64,000 bases of DNA from Sulfurimonas sp. GTDB lineage: Bacteria > Campylobacterota > Campylobacteria > Campylobacterales > Sulfurimonadaceae. Position 1 is the stretch's first letter; every line of letters begins with the position of its first letter. The position numbers and the translations under genes are program-made. Of the stretch, positions 53,239 through 62,826 are shown piece by piece. The stretch spans positions 620,001 through 684,000 of the forward strand of contig NZ_CP093397.1 of the NCBI RefSeq assembly GCF_029027585.1, read 5' to 3'. The notes beneath the pieces are model-generated. The model was not told the DNA's origin, ran no database searches, and worked only from the letters and a program-made list of their open reading frames with translations.

Positions 53239-54630
53239 GAGCGATTATAAAAGAAGGTATTGGCTTATTTACGCCTCAAGGCTTTTTAGATGGTGGTAGC
53301 GGAGAATCATTTTTAAGTTTAGATGATATACAAGCAACGGCTGATTTAAAAGTTGATATGATTTTGGTTTCTTTAAAAAAGGTTGTCTTTTTTAACAAAA
53401 ATGGTCTTGATGTTTTTATGAAAGTTTTTTCAAAAGTTCGTCAATCTAATCATGCAACAGTTGGTTTTTGTGATTATGATGAAAAAAAATACAATGCTAT
53501 AAAAGTGTTTTATAAAGATAAAATCAACTTTTCTTTATTTAAATCTAGAGAAATTGCTATGTTATTTTCTTCAAGTTTTAAAAATCTGAATAAAAATGTT
53601 TTACTTTTTAGTGATGATAAATCACAACGCTCAGCAATGGCGATAGAGTTACATGACAACGGGCACAATCCCGTTATAGCTCAAAGTGAAAAAGAGTTTA
53701 GAGAAAAATCAGAAAAAAAAGAAACTTATGATTTTATTATTGACAATACTTTTTTAGGGCAAATGGGACAAAAAATTGCAACAAGAGTAACAGGCAATGC
53801 AATAATTTATACAATTTCATCTTTTTTAGATGCTGAGATAGGGGATAAAATTTAATATTGAATACCATAACAACTCTTTAAATGTCGGATTTAGACTATT
53901 TATATTCGACGCTTATAAAGTTATAAGTATGAATGTTCACGCAATGAACTTCTTTTCAAGACTAGCTAGTTCTGCTGCTGAATATAATGCTTCCATCTGT
54001 TTTGTTGGACTCTCTTTTGAAAAGACTCAAGATGCTTTTAAAGAAAATCTTGAAGATTCTGGGATTCTTTTTTATGCACATATGGATGATATTTTACAAA
54101 ATAAAGAACTTTTAAAAGAGTTAGGCGCAAGTAGTGCTGCAAATATTAAAAACAAAAGAGTAATAAACAAACAAATAGTTACAGAATTACCAAAATTTAT
54201 AGATGCCACGGTTATGACCATTGAGATGATGACAAATTCTAAAGCAGTAAAACAATCTGCTGAAATACACAATATTGAGATAAATGATAAAGAAAATAAA
54301 ATTGCAAGTTCTATCGGTTATTATGGAGATATAGATGGCATGGTTATTTTAATCTTTCCAAAAGAGATTGCTAAAAAAGCTTGTGAACTTCTTATTGGTG
54401 AAAAAACAGATGATATTGAGCTCATTCTTGACACACTTGCAGAACTTGTAAATATTATAGGTGGTAAGATTAAAACTATGCTTGCTGATGTACATATCAG
54501 CGTTGATATTACACTGCCTAGAACTTACCATGATGTTGATAGTCTTCTTGAAGTTATTGAGGGAAGAAAAGGCGTACAAGTAGATTTAGCCTTTGATAAT
54601 GATAAATTTTTATTTTTCTTAACTAGATAA
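53235..54630 (+). pseudogene. STAS-like / CheX-domain protein, one frameshift
   Basis: Two adjacent open frames (53235-53855 and the one holding 53929-54630) are one gene. Removing one A from the 4-A run at 53847-53850 fuses them through GDKFNIEYHNNSLNVGFRLF, giving about 464 residues. The predicted order is a STAS-like domain (about 1-110), a receiver-like but degenerate segment (about 120-205), a second STAS-like domain (about 205-300) and a CheX-like phosphatase fold (about 310-464) with LAELVNIIGGKIKTML. CheX-family proteins dephosphorylate CheY-like regulators. It is coupled to the HDOD gene. The family calls are by pattern and moderately sure; the joining is firm. Confidence 0.75.
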
Positions 54631-54681
54631 AAGTCTAATTTGATACAATTTCATAATTGAAAATAAAGAGGTATTTAGAAA

Positions 54682-55326
54682 ATGATGAAAGTAGCTCCTA
54701 GTGTTTTATCGGCAGACTTTGGTAATCTTCAAAGAGATGTTGAAGAAATCTGTAATTCAGGTTGTGATTTAGTTCATGTTGATGTAATGGACGGGCATTT
54801 TGTTCCAAACTTAACTATTGGTCCTGTTGTAGTTTCCTCAATTGCTAAATGTGCTACTAAACCTCTTGATATTCACCTTATGGTTCAAAATAACACTTTT
54901 TTTGTTGAACTTTTTGCTCCGTTAAAACCCGAATATATCTCTTTTCATATAGAAGAAGAAAAACATCCTCATAGACTTATACAAAAAATTCGCTCACTTG
55001 GAATAAAACCAGCCATTGTTTTAAATCCTCACACACCACCTGAGTCAGTTGAGTATTTACTCCAAGACCTAGATATGGTTTTGCTTATGAGTGTTAATCC
55101 AGGATTTGGTGGACAGAGTTTTATAAATAGCGTAATACCAAAAGCTGCGAAACTAAATGAGATGAGAAATAAGATAAATCCAAACTGTCTTATTGAAGTT
55201 GATGGTGGAGTAAATGATAAAAATATTCAACAACTTAAAGATGTTGGTGTTGATATTGTTGTAACTGGAAACTATGTCTTTAAACACTCTTCTAAGAAAG
55301 AAGCTATAAAGAGTTTACAAATTTAA
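54682..55326 (+). CDS. rpe: Ribulose-phosphate 3-epimerase
   Basis: Interconverts ribulose-5-phosphate and xylulose-5-phosphate in the pentose phosphate pathway and Calvin cycle. The 214-residue TIM barrel has the catalytic VHVDVMDGHFVPNLTIG near residues 33-49, DIHLMV near 67, SVNPGFGGQSF near 140 and IEVDGGVND near 175, all complete. A second ATG directly follows the first; AGAGG lies upstream. Cytoplasmic. Confidence 0.96.
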   Translation: MMKVAPSVLSADFGNLQRDVEEICNSGCDLVHVDVMDGHFVPNLTIGPVVVSSIAKCATKPLDIHLMVQNNTFFVELFAPLKPEYISFHIEEEKHPHRLIQKIRSLGIKPAIVLNPHTPPESVEYLLQDLDMVLLMSVNPGFGGQSFINSVIPKAAKLNEMRNKINPNCLIEVDGGVNDKNIQQLKDVGVDIVVTGNYVFKHSSKKEAIKSLQI

Positions 55327-55342
55327 TATGACATATAATAAC

Positions 55343-55400
55343 CTCTCGGCGATAGCCGTAGCTTTAGTGATAGGAATTTTCTAGTGACTTTGTTGCTAAA
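55343..55400 (+). repeat. Short operon-internal repeat, copy 2 (hairpin plus 20-nt core)
   Basis: A hairpin CGGC-GATA-GCCG followed by the 20-nt core AGCTTTAGTGATAGGAATTT (55360-55379), identical to 30038-30057 on the opposite strand. It lies between rpe and trpF, oriented with their transcription. Compared with copy 1 the stem bases differ but pairing is preserved, and the downstream flank is alignable. Confidence 0.5.
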
Positions 55401-55415
55401 AAAGAAGACGCAATC

Positions 55416-56000
55416 ATGAAGGTTAAAATCTGTGGAATTACCTCTTATGGAGATGCTATAGATGCTATAAATGCTGGAGCAGATGCCCTCGGTTTTGTTT
55501 TTTATGGAAAATCACCTAGATATATTTCACCCCTAGATGCGAAAAAAATCATATCGAAACTTCCTCCCTTTGTTGAGAAAGTTGGACTTTTTGTAAATGT
55601 AGATGCTCAAATCATCAACTCATATATGCAAGAGTCAGGCTGTACCTTGGCGCAACTTCATTTTGATGTACCAACTTCTGTATATGAGCAACTTTTTGTG
55701 CCATTTATCAAAGTAATCAGAGCAAAAAACACACAAGATATTTTGAAATACTCAAATGAATATAGACTCGTAGATGCTTACTGTGAATCTTACGGCGGAG
55801 AAGGAAAAAAACTAAATATAGAGTGGTTCAAGAATATTGATTGTTCTAAAATTATTCTTGCTGGTGGTCTAGATGCTTCCAATGTAGCATCTGTTAAAAA
55901 GTATGGTTTTTATGGTGTTGATGTAAGTAGTGGTGTTGAGTTATCTAAGGGCATTAAAGACAAACAAAAAGTAAAAGACTTTATACTAAATGCTAAGTAA
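55416..56000 (+). CDS. trpF: Phosphoribosylanthranilate isomerase
   Basis: Third step of tryptophan biosynthesis from anthranilate (Amadori rearrangement). The 194-residue TIM barrel begins MKVKICGITSYGDAI with the catalytic Cys7, and has ADALGFVFYGKSPRYIS, QLHFD and the phosphate-binding ILAGGLDASNV and GVDVSSGVE motifs with the catalytic Asp region near residue 125 (RLVDAY). No other trp gene is in the window. It overlaps the exonuclease gene by 11 bases. Confidence 0.96.
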   Translation: MKVKICGITSYGDAIDAINAGADALGFVFYGKSPRYISPLDAKKIISKLPPFVEKVGLFVNVDAQIINSYMQESGCTLAQLHFDVPTSVYEQLFVPFIKVIRAKNTQDILKYSNEYRLVDAYCESYGGEGKKLNIEWFKNIDCSKIILAGGLDASNVASVKKYGFYGVDVSSGVELSKGIKDKQKVKDFILNAK

Positions 56001-56793
56001 TGATTTGCATCTAGATGCAAAAAGCATTCACAAACTTTCTTCAAAAGGCTTAGCCCTAGATATTTTAAAAAAACAGCTTAATGAAAACATAGACTTATCT
56101 CTTGAACTTTGGCATGCTCAAGGCTTAGAGATAGTTAAAGAGCTTGGTTGTTTTTACTTTGCGACAAAGTTTATAACTCTTAAAAAAGCTGAATTTTGCA
56201 TAGTTGATATAGAAACTAATGGTTCAAAAATAGACAAACATCAAATCATAGAAATAGCAGCAATAAAAGTAAAGAATGGTGCAATAACTCAAAGATTTGA
56301 ATCACTTGTAAAATGTAAAGAGATAAATGAACATATAACTAAAATAACAGGAATCTCAGTAAAAGATACAAAAAATGCTCCAACTTTAAAAAAGTTCTAA
56401 ATGATTTTAAAGTTTTTTTGGGTGATAGTATTTTTTGTAGCACATGATGTTAAATTTGACTATAAATTCATATCTTTGAGTTTGCAAAAAATCGGTCAAG
56501 AACCTCTCTTAAATCGTTCCCTTTGCTCTCTAGCTTTAGCTGAAAGAACTATTGAGTCATACCGATATGCTCTGTCATACTTAAACGAATCATTAAACTT
56601 ACATCCAGATGCCACACATCATAGAGCTATGAGTGATGTTTTAACAACATATGAACTTTTTATCTTGTCATTAAAAAATATTGGTAAAAGTGTAAGGTTT
56701 GTAGAAGATTTGATAAGGTACTCTAAAGAGGCTAAAAGGCTTAAAAGACCAAAATTTGATCCTTTAAAAATTGAAGAAAAAGACTTACTCTGA
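55990..56793 (+). pseudogene. DnaQ-like 3'-5' exonuclease, interrupted by two frameshifts
   Basis: Three exonuclease motifs are spread over two frames. Exo I (FCIVDIETNGSKID) lies in the first part (55990-56400). Exo II (VAHDVKFDYKF) and Exo III (HHRAMSDV) lie in the second (56401-56793). Adding one A to the 6-A run at 56388-56393 and removing one T from the 6-T run at 56431-56436 restores VLNDFKVFLGDSIFVAHDVK. The resulting protein of about 267 residues is a DEDDh exonuclease with an extra N-terminal 60 residues. It may be a DNA polymerase III epsilon subunit or a stand-alone exonuclease. The indels look like consensus errors. Confidence 0.85.
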
Positions 56794-57720
56794 GTAAGCC
56801 CCTACTTTTATTAATTTGTTATATCTAGTTTCTAGTCTTTGTTCATCCGACATATCTCTCAAAGATTTTAAACTTTGTAAAAAATAATCAGATATTGCTT
56901 CAGCAGCTTTTTGCTTATCTCTGTGTGCACCAATTAATGGTTCATCAATAATATCATCAATAAGATTTAACTCTTTTAAATCTTCACTTGTGATTTTCAT
57001 AGCATTTGTAGCAGCTTCAACTTTCTTAGGGTCATTCCATAAAATTGCTGAACAACCTTCTGGTGAGATAACACTAAATACAGAATAACGCATCATTGAA
57101 AATTTATCGGCAACGCTTATAGCTAAAGCTCCACCACTACCACCTTCGCCAATTACTATAGCTACTGTTTGTGTATTTAACTGAGAAAATTCTAAAAGAT
57201 TTCTAGCAATAGCTTCACTTTGATTTCTTTCTTCTGCACCAAGACCTGGATATGCACCTGGTGTGTCAACTAGCATCAAAACAGGTATGTTAAACTTTTC
57301 TGCCATTTTTGCAGCACGAAGAGCTTTTCTATAGCCTTCAGGGTGTGGCATACCAAAATTTCTTCTTATTTTATTTTTAGTACCACGACCTTTTTGCTCA
57401 CCAATAACCATAACTTTTTCATTACCAATATAACCAAGATAACAAAGGATAGCAGCATCATCACGAAAGTGTCTATCCCCATGAATCTCATACTTATCTC
57501 GCATTATTAAGTTTATATAGTCTAATGCGTAAGGTCTATCTACATGTCGAGCAAGTTGAAGTTTTTGAAATGGAGATAAAGTAGTAAATATCTTTGATAC
57601 TGCTTTATCTAAATCCGCTTCAAGAGTTTTTACTGCACTTTCATCATGTCTAACACGAGCAGAAATTATATCTTCTTGAATTACTTTTATTTTTTTCTCA
57701 AAATCTAAAAATGTTGCCAA
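56785..57720 (-). CDS. accA: Acetyl-CoA carboxylase carboxyltransferase subunit alpha
   Basis: Transfers carboxyl from biotin to acetyl-CoA, the first committed step of fatty acid synthesis. The 311-residue protein has the AccA pattern: N-terminal helices ([15 protein letters not shown]), [24 protein letters not shown], oxyanion loop [11 protein letters not shown] and [14 protein letters not shown]. It lies one base after fabF and its stop overlaps the convergent exonuclease gene by 9 bases. Cytoplasmic, part of the AccABCD complex. Confidence 0.97.
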   Translation of the reverse strand: MATFLDFEKKIKVIQEDIISARVRHDESAVKTLEADLDKAVSKIFTTLSPFQKLQLARHVDRPYALDYINLIMRDKYEIHGDRHFRDDAAILCYLGYIGNEKVMVIGEQKGRGTKNKIRRNFGMPHPEGYRKALRAAKMAEKFNIPVLMLVDTPGAYPGLGAEERNQSEAIARNLLEFSQLNTQTVAIVIGEGGSGGALAISVADKFSMMRYSVFSVISPEGCSAILWNDPKKVEAATNAMKITSEDLKELNLIDDIIDEPLIGAHRDKQKAAEAISDYFLQSLKSLRDMSDEQRLETRYNKLIKVGAYSE

Positions 57721-57721
57721 A

Positions 57722-58939
57722 TTAAATCCTTTTAAAAATTAAAACACCGTTAGTTCCACCGAAACCAAAAGAGTTACTCATTACTACATTTAATTCTGCT
57801 TTTCGTGAAACATTAGGAACAACATCTAAGTCACAATTTTCATCAGGTGTATTGTAATTAATCGTAGGAGGGATAATTGAATCTCTCATTGCCATTAAAC
57901 ATGTTACGGCTTCTATACCACCAGCGGCTCCAAGACAATGTCCTATTTGACCTTTTATAGAACTCATTGGAGGACAGTTTTCTTTCCCACCAAGCAAGTC
58001 TTTAACTGCGGCAGTTTCATTTTTATCATTTATTGCTGTACTTGTTCCGTGAGCATTTACATAGTCGATTTTTGGCTCACCTGCCATTTTATATGCTGCT
58101 TTCATAGCACGAGCAGGACCATCTAGACTTGGAGTAGTTATGTGATTAGCATCTCCACTTTCACCAAAACCAATTATCTCACCATATATGTTTGCTCCTC
58201 GAGCAAGTGCGTCTTCATAATCTTCTAAGATTAAAGAAGCTGCACCTTCACCCATAACAAAACCATCTCGTTCTTTATCGAATGGACGAGATGCATTTTT
58301 AGGATTTTCATTGTTTGTTGATAATGCTTTCATCGCTGCAAAACCACCGATACCTACACCAGTTATTGCACATTCTGCTGCAACAACAAGCATCTTATCA
58401 GCACCACCACAAATAATTGTTTTACACGCTTCACTTATTGCGTGAGTTCCTGCTGCACAAGCCGTAACGCTTGATAAATTTGGACCTTTTGTCCCATGTT
58501 CAATAGAAACAAATCCACCAAGCATATTTACTAACGCTCCAGGAATAAAAAATGGGCTTATTCTACGAGGTCCACGATTTTCTAAAATAATAGAATTTCT
58601 TTCAATTGAAGGAAGACCACCAATACCAGAACCCGCACTAATTCCAAATCTCTCCATATCAGTATCATCAGGTAAATTAGCATCTAACATAGCTTCTTGA
58701 GCTGCTTTTAAACCAAGATGAATAAATCTATCAGCTTTTTTAACTTCTTTTGGTGCCATAACAGTTGCAGGATCAAAGTTTTTTACTTCACCTGCAATTT
58801 TAGCACTGTACTTTTCAGTATCAAATGCTGTGATTATATCTATCCCACATTCGCCTTCACAGATAGCTTTAAATGAACTTTCTTTATCATTTCCAACCGC
58901 ATTTATCATGCCCATACCAGTTACAACTATTCTTCTCAT
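57722..58939 (-). CDS. fabF: 3-oxoacyl-ACP synthase II
   Basis: Condensing enzyme that elongates acyl-ACP with malonyl-ACP. The 405-residue thiolase-fold protein shows the catalytic Cys in [10 protein letters not shown], the His residues in [13 protein letters not shown] and GHCLGAAGG, and the Gly-rich end [10 protein letters not shown]. The AGGTTT-type upstream region contains AGGAGG-like GGAGG before the ATG. It lies downstream of acpP with a hairpin in the 93-bp gap. Confidence 0.97.
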   Translation of the reverse strand: MRRIVVTGMGMINAVGNDKESSFKAICEGECGIDIITAFDTEKYSAKIAGEVKNFDPATVMAPKEVKKADRFIHLGLKAAQEAMLDANLPDDTDMERFGISAGSGIGGLPSIERNSIILENRGPRRISPFFIPGALVNMLGGFVSIEHGTKGPNLSSVTACAAGTHAISEACKTIICGGADKMLVVAAECAITGVGIGGFAAMKALSTNNENPKNASRPFDKERDGFVMGEGAASLILEDYEDALARGANIYGEIIGFGESGDANHITTPSLDGPARAMKAAYKMAGEPKIDYVNAHGTSTAINDKNETAAVKDLLGGKENCPPMSSIKGQIGHCLGAAGGIEAVTCLMAMRDSIIPPTINYNTPDENCDLDVVPNVSRKAELNVVMSNSFGFGGTNGVLIFKRI

Positions 58940-58981
58940 TTAAAAAACCTCCATGATAAATTATAAAATACTTTATAAAAC

Positions 58982-59008
58982 TCAGCAAAGCACAAAGGCT
59001 AATGCTGA
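58982..59008 (-). terminator. Hairpin between acpP and fabF, possible attenuating terminator
   Basis: TCAGCA and TGCTGA form a 6-bp stem around a 15-base loop, followed on the minus strand by GTTTTAT. A partial terminator here would let acpP be made in excess of fabF, which fits the known need for abundant ACP. The U-tract is short. Confidence 0.35.
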
Positions 59009-59032
59009 ATTTGAAAAATATTCTATTGTTGA

Positions 59033-59260
59033 TTATTTATTTTCTATATACTCAACAACATCTTTAACAGTTTGAATTTTTTCTGCTTCATCATCAGGAA
59101 TTTCAATGTCAAATTTCTCTTCAAGAGCCATTACCAATTCAACTACATCAAGGCTATCAGCACCTAAATCTTCAACAAACTTAGCATCTTCTTTTACTTC
59201 ATCTGGGTTAACGCTTAATTGCTCAACTACTACTTCTTTAATATCTTCTAAAAGTGCCAT
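59033..59260 (-). CDS. acpP: Acyl carrier protein
   Basis: A 75-residue acidic carrier of growing acyl chains. The phosphopantetheine attachment Ser36 lies in the invariant [19 protein letters not shown] context. The remaining helices ([19 protein letters not shown]) are standard. Ribosome site AGGAG; a TATAAT -10 lies at 59294-59299. It sits between fabG and fabF, the usual order. Confidence 0.98.
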   Translation of the reverse strand: MALLEDIKEVVVEQLSVNPDEVKEDAKFVEDLGADSLDVVELVMALEEKFDIEIPDDEAEKIQTVKDVVEYIENK

Positions 59261-59293
59261 TATAGCTCCTATTTTTTAGTATAAAATCGCGAA

Positions 59294-59299
59294 ATTATA
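59294..59299 (-). promoter_or_regulatory. Putative -10 of acpP
   Basis: TATAAT in the context GTTATAATTTCGCG on the minus strand, about 34 bases before the acpP start, in the gap after fabG. It would allow acpP to be expressed separately from fabG. Confidence 0.45.
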
Positions 59300-59331
59300 A
59301 CATATATACCTTAATATTTACATATCAAAGT

Positions 59332-60078
59332 TTATGCCATATTTAATCCACCATTTACTTTTAATGTTTCACCTGTTATATAACTTGCATGGTCTGAGAG
59401 TAAAAAAGCTGTTGCCTCTGCTACTTCACTTGCGTTTCCGAAGCGTTTCATTGGAATGTTTGAAGTAAAATTTTCTTTAATCTCATCACTTAAAGCATCT
59501 GTCATCTCTGTCGCTATAAAACCTGGAGTTACTGTATTGTAACGGATACCACTTGTCCCTGCTTCTTTTGCAAAACTTTTAGTCATGGCTATTACTCCAC
59601 CCTTAGATGCTGCATAATTTGTTTGTCCCGCGTTACCTGTTTCACCAACTATGGAAGCTATGTTTACAACTGCTCCAAATTTTTTCTTTCTCATCGCCTT
59701 CATAGATTCTCTACAACCTATAAAACAAGAAGTGAGATTTGCATTTATAACACTCATGAAGTCTGCTTCTTTCATTCTAAGAGCTAGTTTATCGTTTGTA
59801 ATTCCAGCATTATTTACAAGGTAAGAGAGTTCTCCGTCACTTGATACTATTGTCTTTATAGCATCTGTAAAAGCGCTTTCATCGCTTACATCAAAACCAA
59901 TAACAGCAGCCCTTCCACCCTCTTTTTCTATCGCTTCTTTTACTGCATCTGCTTGAACTGCACCACTTCTATAATTTATCCAAACTTTTAAACCAAAAGA
60001 AGCTAAAGTTTTTGCAATCTCTGCACCAATACCACGACTCGAACCTGTAACTAAAACATTTTTTCCACTAAATTTCAT
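59332..60078 (-). CDS. fabG: 3-oxoacyl-ACP reductase
   Basis: NADPH-dependent reductase of the fatty acid elongation cycle. The 248-residue SDR protein has the cofactor motif TGSSRGIGAEIA at about 11-22, NNAG near 89, catalytic Ser in NIASIVGETG, YAASKGG with Tyr and Lys (about 156-160), and the PGFIATEMTD loop. It starts 22 bases downstream of gpmI on the same strand. Confidence 0.96.
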   Translation of the reverse strand: MKFSGKNVLVTGSSRGIGAEIAKTLASFGLKVWINYRSGAVQADAVKEAIEKEGGRAAVIGFDVSDESAFTDAIKTIVSSDGELSYLVNNAGITNDKLALRMKEADFMSVINANLTSCFIGCRESMKAMRKKKFGAVVNIASIVGETGNAGQTNYAASKGGVIAMTKSFAKEAGTSGIRYNTVTPGFIATEMTDALSDEIKENFTSNIPMKRFGNASEVAEATAFLLSDHASYITGETLKVNGGLNMA

Positions 60079-60100
60079 ATTCTAAATTCCTTAATTTTAT

Positions 60101-61576
60101 TTATATTAAACTTGAATCCATTTCAGATGGTATTTTTATATCCATCAGTTTTAAAACTGTTGGTGCGATATTATTTAAAGCGCCTTCTTTTACCTTTGTT
60201 ACTCCATCTGCTATTACAAAACACCAAACTTTTCCAACTGTATGATTTGTTAAAACATTACCATCATCATCTTTCATCTCTTCACAATTTCCATGATCAG
60301 AGGTAATTACAACAGCATAATCATTTTCTTTTGCTTTTTGGATGATTTTTCCAAGTTCTGTATCCACAGTATTAACAGCTACTTTTGCCGCTTCTTCATC
60401 ACCTGTATGACCTACCATATCTCCATTTGCAAAATTCACAACTACAAAGTCATAAGCTTCATTCATTGCATCTAAAACAGCTTCCCCCACTTCTTGTGCA
60501 CTCATTTGTGGTTTTTCATCATAAGTCTTTACATCAGGAGAAGGTATTAAAACTCTAGTTTCATTTGCATACGGTTCATCAATCCCACCATTTAAAAAGA
60601 AAGTTACATGAGCATATTTTTCTGTTTCTGCTGTGTGAAGTTGCTTTAGTCCATTTGCTGAGATAACTTCAGCTAAGGTATTTTTAGGAGCAATTTTTAA
60701 AAATAAAACAGGATATGAAAAACTTTTATCATACTCTGTCATTGTTGCTAGATTTATATTTAGTATTTTTCTTGTAAAATGTGAAAAACTAGCACTTCCT
60801 AAAGCTGTAACTAACTCTCTCATTCTATCACTTCTAAAGTTAATAGTTAAAACGCTGTCCCCTTCTTTAAGTCCGTCATACCCTTCAAAAGCAGTTGGTT
60901 CTACAAACTCATCAGTTTCACCAAGAGCATATGATGAACCTATATAACCAGCTGGCTCAAAGTCTGTTTTAGGAGTTGCTTCTACAATGGCTTCATACGC
61001 TCTTTGAAGTCTTGTCCAACGATTATCTCTATCCATCGCATAAAAACGACCAGACATAGTTGCTATTTGAATATTTTCACTTAAATGTTTCTCAACGATT
61101 CGTAAGTATTTTTGAGCAGAAGTTGGAGAAACATCTCGTCCATCTGTGATTAGATGCAAAAAAACTTTTTTTCCATTTTTCTCAGCAATCTTGGCGATTT
61201 CCATAAAATGGTCTATGTGAGAGTGAACTCCACCATCGCTCATAAGACCTATAAGATGTAGTGTTTGTGAAGAGTTTAAAAGATTTTTAAGTATTTCATT
61301 TTTTTCAAGTGTATTCTCACTAATAGCCAATGAAATTTTTACTAAATCTTGGTATAAAACACGCCCACTTCCTATGCTCATATGTCCAACTTCAGAGTTG
61401 CCCATTTGACCTTCTGGTAAGCCAACACTTAAACCAGAAGTATCAACAAGAGAATGAGGTGTTTCATCAAATAATTTATCGTATGTAGGTTTAGTTGCAT
61501 TATAAAAAGCATTATGCTTTGTTTTAGAACTAAAACCTATCCCATCTGTTATAACTAAAATGGCTTTTTTACTCAA
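60101..61576 (-). CDS. gpmI: 2,3-bisphosphoglycerate-independent phosphoglycerate mutase
   Basis: Interconverts 3- and 2-phosphoglycerate, Mn-dependent. The 491-residue alkaline phosphatase-superfamily protein has the metal motif VITDGIG near 8-14, the phospho-Ser loop QMGNSEVGHMSIGSG (Ser near 61), ITDGRDVSP, FRSDRMRE, and the C-terminal metal-binding NFANGDMVGHTGD and TSDHGNCEEM. The start is TTG with AGGAAC upstream. The -10 is at 61608-61613. Confidence 0.96.
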   Translation of the reverse strand: MSKKAILVITDGIGFSSKTKHNAFYNATKPTYDKLFDETPHSLVDTSGLSVGLPEGQMGNSEVGHMSIGSGRVLYQDLVKISLAISENTLEKNEILKNLLNSSQTLHLIGLMSDGGVHSHIDHFMEIAKIAEKNGKKVFLHLITDGRDVSPTSAQKYLRIVEKHLSENIQIATMSGRFYAMDRDNRWTRLQRAYEAIVEATPKTDFEPAGYIGSSYALGETDEFVEPTAFEGYDGLKEGDSVLTINFRSDRMRELVTALGSASFSHFTRKILNINLATMTEYDKSFSYPVLFLKIAPKNTLAEVISANGLKQLHTAETEKYAHVTFFLNGGIDEPYANETRVLIPSPDVKTYDEKPQMSAQEVGEAVLDAMNEAYDFVVVNFANGDMVGHTGDEEAAKVAVNTVDTELGKIIQKAKENDYAVVITSDHGNCEEMKDDDGNVLTNHTVGKVWCFVIADGVTKVKEGALNNIAPTVLKLMDIKIPSEMDSSLI

Positions 61577-61607
61577 TATAGTTCCTTTACAAAAGAAAGT
61601 TTTTGAG

Positions 61608-61613
61608 ATTATA
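61608..61613 (-). promoter_or_regulatory. Putative -10 of gpmI
   Basis: TATAAT in TTGTATAATCTC on the minus strand, 32 bases before the TTG start of gpmI, in the 51-bp gap after the cytochrome gene. An upstream T-rich tract and the TG two bases before the hexamer make it a reasonable extended -10. Confidence 0.4.
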
Positions 61614-61627
61614 CAATTATTTTAGAT

Positions 61628-62041
61628 TTATTTCCAAACTCTCTTTCTAATGCGACTATGACAAGATGTACATTGAGTAAGTATTTGAGCATAATCTTCT
61701 ATTGCTTCATCATAATCACCATCTTGTGTTGATTCAACTAAATCATTTGCATACATTTTAATCATTTTTGCTCTTTTTTTAGCAAATTTACCAGCATCTG
61801 CCACAGCATCTGGAAGATATGCACTTGCATCTGATGTTATCAAAGAATCCAAATTATCAATCAGTTTTTTTGCAGATTCTCTAACACCTTTTTTGTTATT
61901 ATAAAAACCTGCCCTTTGTAAATCTTCCATTGCACTCAGCATAGTTCTCATATCCGATTTCAATTGTGCTTGTTCAAGTTTTGAACCGAATAAAGATGTT
62001 GCCACCAAAGCCCAAATCAATAAAAATTTAACTATCTTCAT
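61628..62041 (-). CDS. Periplasmic cytochrome c'-like protein with C-terminal heme site
   Basis: A 137-residue exported mono-heme cytochrome. It has a signal peptide (about 1-19), then a helical bundle, and a single CTSCH heme-binding motif at residues 124-128 close to the C-terminus. That is the layout of cytochrome c'/c556-type four-helix cytochromes, not of class I cytochromes, whose motif is N-terminal. AAGGGG precedes the ATG. It lies 8 bases downstream of the Rieske gene, so it is the probable electron acceptor in the three-gene unit with the FccB-like flavoprotein. Confidence 0.88.
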   Translation of the reverse strand: MKIVKFLLIWALVATSLFGSKLEQAQLKSDMRTMLSAMEDLQRAGFYNNKKGVRESAKKLIDNLDSLITSDASAYLPDAVADAGKFAKKRAKMIKMYANDLVESTQDGDYDEAIEDYAQILTQCTSCHSRIRKRVWK

Positions 62042-62049
62042 ATTACCCC

Positions 62050-62778
62050 TTAATATTGAACTATCTCTTTTGTGTAATCTGATAAGGCTAAAAGAGTTGC
62101 TGAATTTTTAACTTTTTTCTTACCTTTTCTTTTTCCACCATAGAATTTTTTTAGTTCTGGCTTGTAAGCCTTAAAATATTCATGAAACTTATCTGGTCCT
62201 AAAACCGCAGATGCCCAAAGAGTATCATCTTCATCTATCTCTATAATTACACTAGCTAACGGTTGTTCAGCAGGTCCTGAAAGATTTTTACAGCCACTTT
62301 TCACATCAAATGCCGAAAGATGAGAAGAACAAACCATTACTCCTCCTTCTTTATAAGCCATTGTTTTTTTATCTTTTTGACAATACTGCAAGAAACTATC
62401 TTCTGGTGTTGGGTGAGCTAATTGATGAGAGCATATTGCCACAAAAGCAACGATAGTATTTTTTGAACCAACTCCACCCTTCCAAATATACTCTTCTCCA
62501 TCTTCACTTTTTAACTTTACATCTTTTTTTGTTGTTTCATCAAGATTTAATAAAATTACAGGAGTTGAAACATAAGGATAATTAAAAACATAATTCGTTT
62601 CTTTTTTAAGTGAACTAGCTTTAATTGGTTTGCCATGGGCATCTAAGAGCTGTATTTTTTCATAAGTGATAAAAAGTGAACCATCGCTAGCATATAGCGT
62701 AGAGTTAATACTTGAAGGAGATACTGCTATAAGTACCCCTGTGGTACCTACTATTTTTAAAAAATTTCTTCTATCCAC
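62050..62778 (-). CDS. Tat-exported Rieske [2Fe-2S] protein
   Basis: A 242-residue exported iron-sulfur protein. The N-terminus DRRNFLK followed by a hydrophobic stretch is a twin-arginine signal and possible anchor. The Rieske ligands are Cys116-Ser-His118 (ICSHQLAHPTP) and Cys150-Ser-Ser-His153 (VMVCSSHLSAFD), followed by GPAEQPLASV, the usual GPAP-like loop. The basic C-terminal tail contains GGKRKGKKK. The start is GTG with AAAGGA upstream. It does not resemble the Rieske subunit of a bc1 complex in context, since no cytochrome b gene is adjacent. It sits between an FccB-like flavoprotein and a cytochrome c, which suggests a small periplasmic electron transfer chain. Confidence 0.88.
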   Translation of the reverse strand: MDRRNFLKIVGTTGVLIAVSPSSINSTLYASDGSLFITYEKIQLLDAHGKPIKASSLKKETNYVFNYPYVSTPVILLNLDETTKKDVKLKSEDGEEYIWKGGVGSKNTIVAFVAICSHQLAHPTPEDSFLQYCQKDKKTMAYKEGGVMVCSSHLSAFDVKSGCKNLSGPAEQPLASVIIEIDEDDTLWASAVLGPDKFHEYFKAYKPELKKFYGGKRKGKKKVKNSATLLALSDYTKEIVQY

Positions 62779-62826
62779 AAAAATCCTTTATTTGAAAACA
62801 GAAGAGTTTAGAACTCTTCTATTTGA

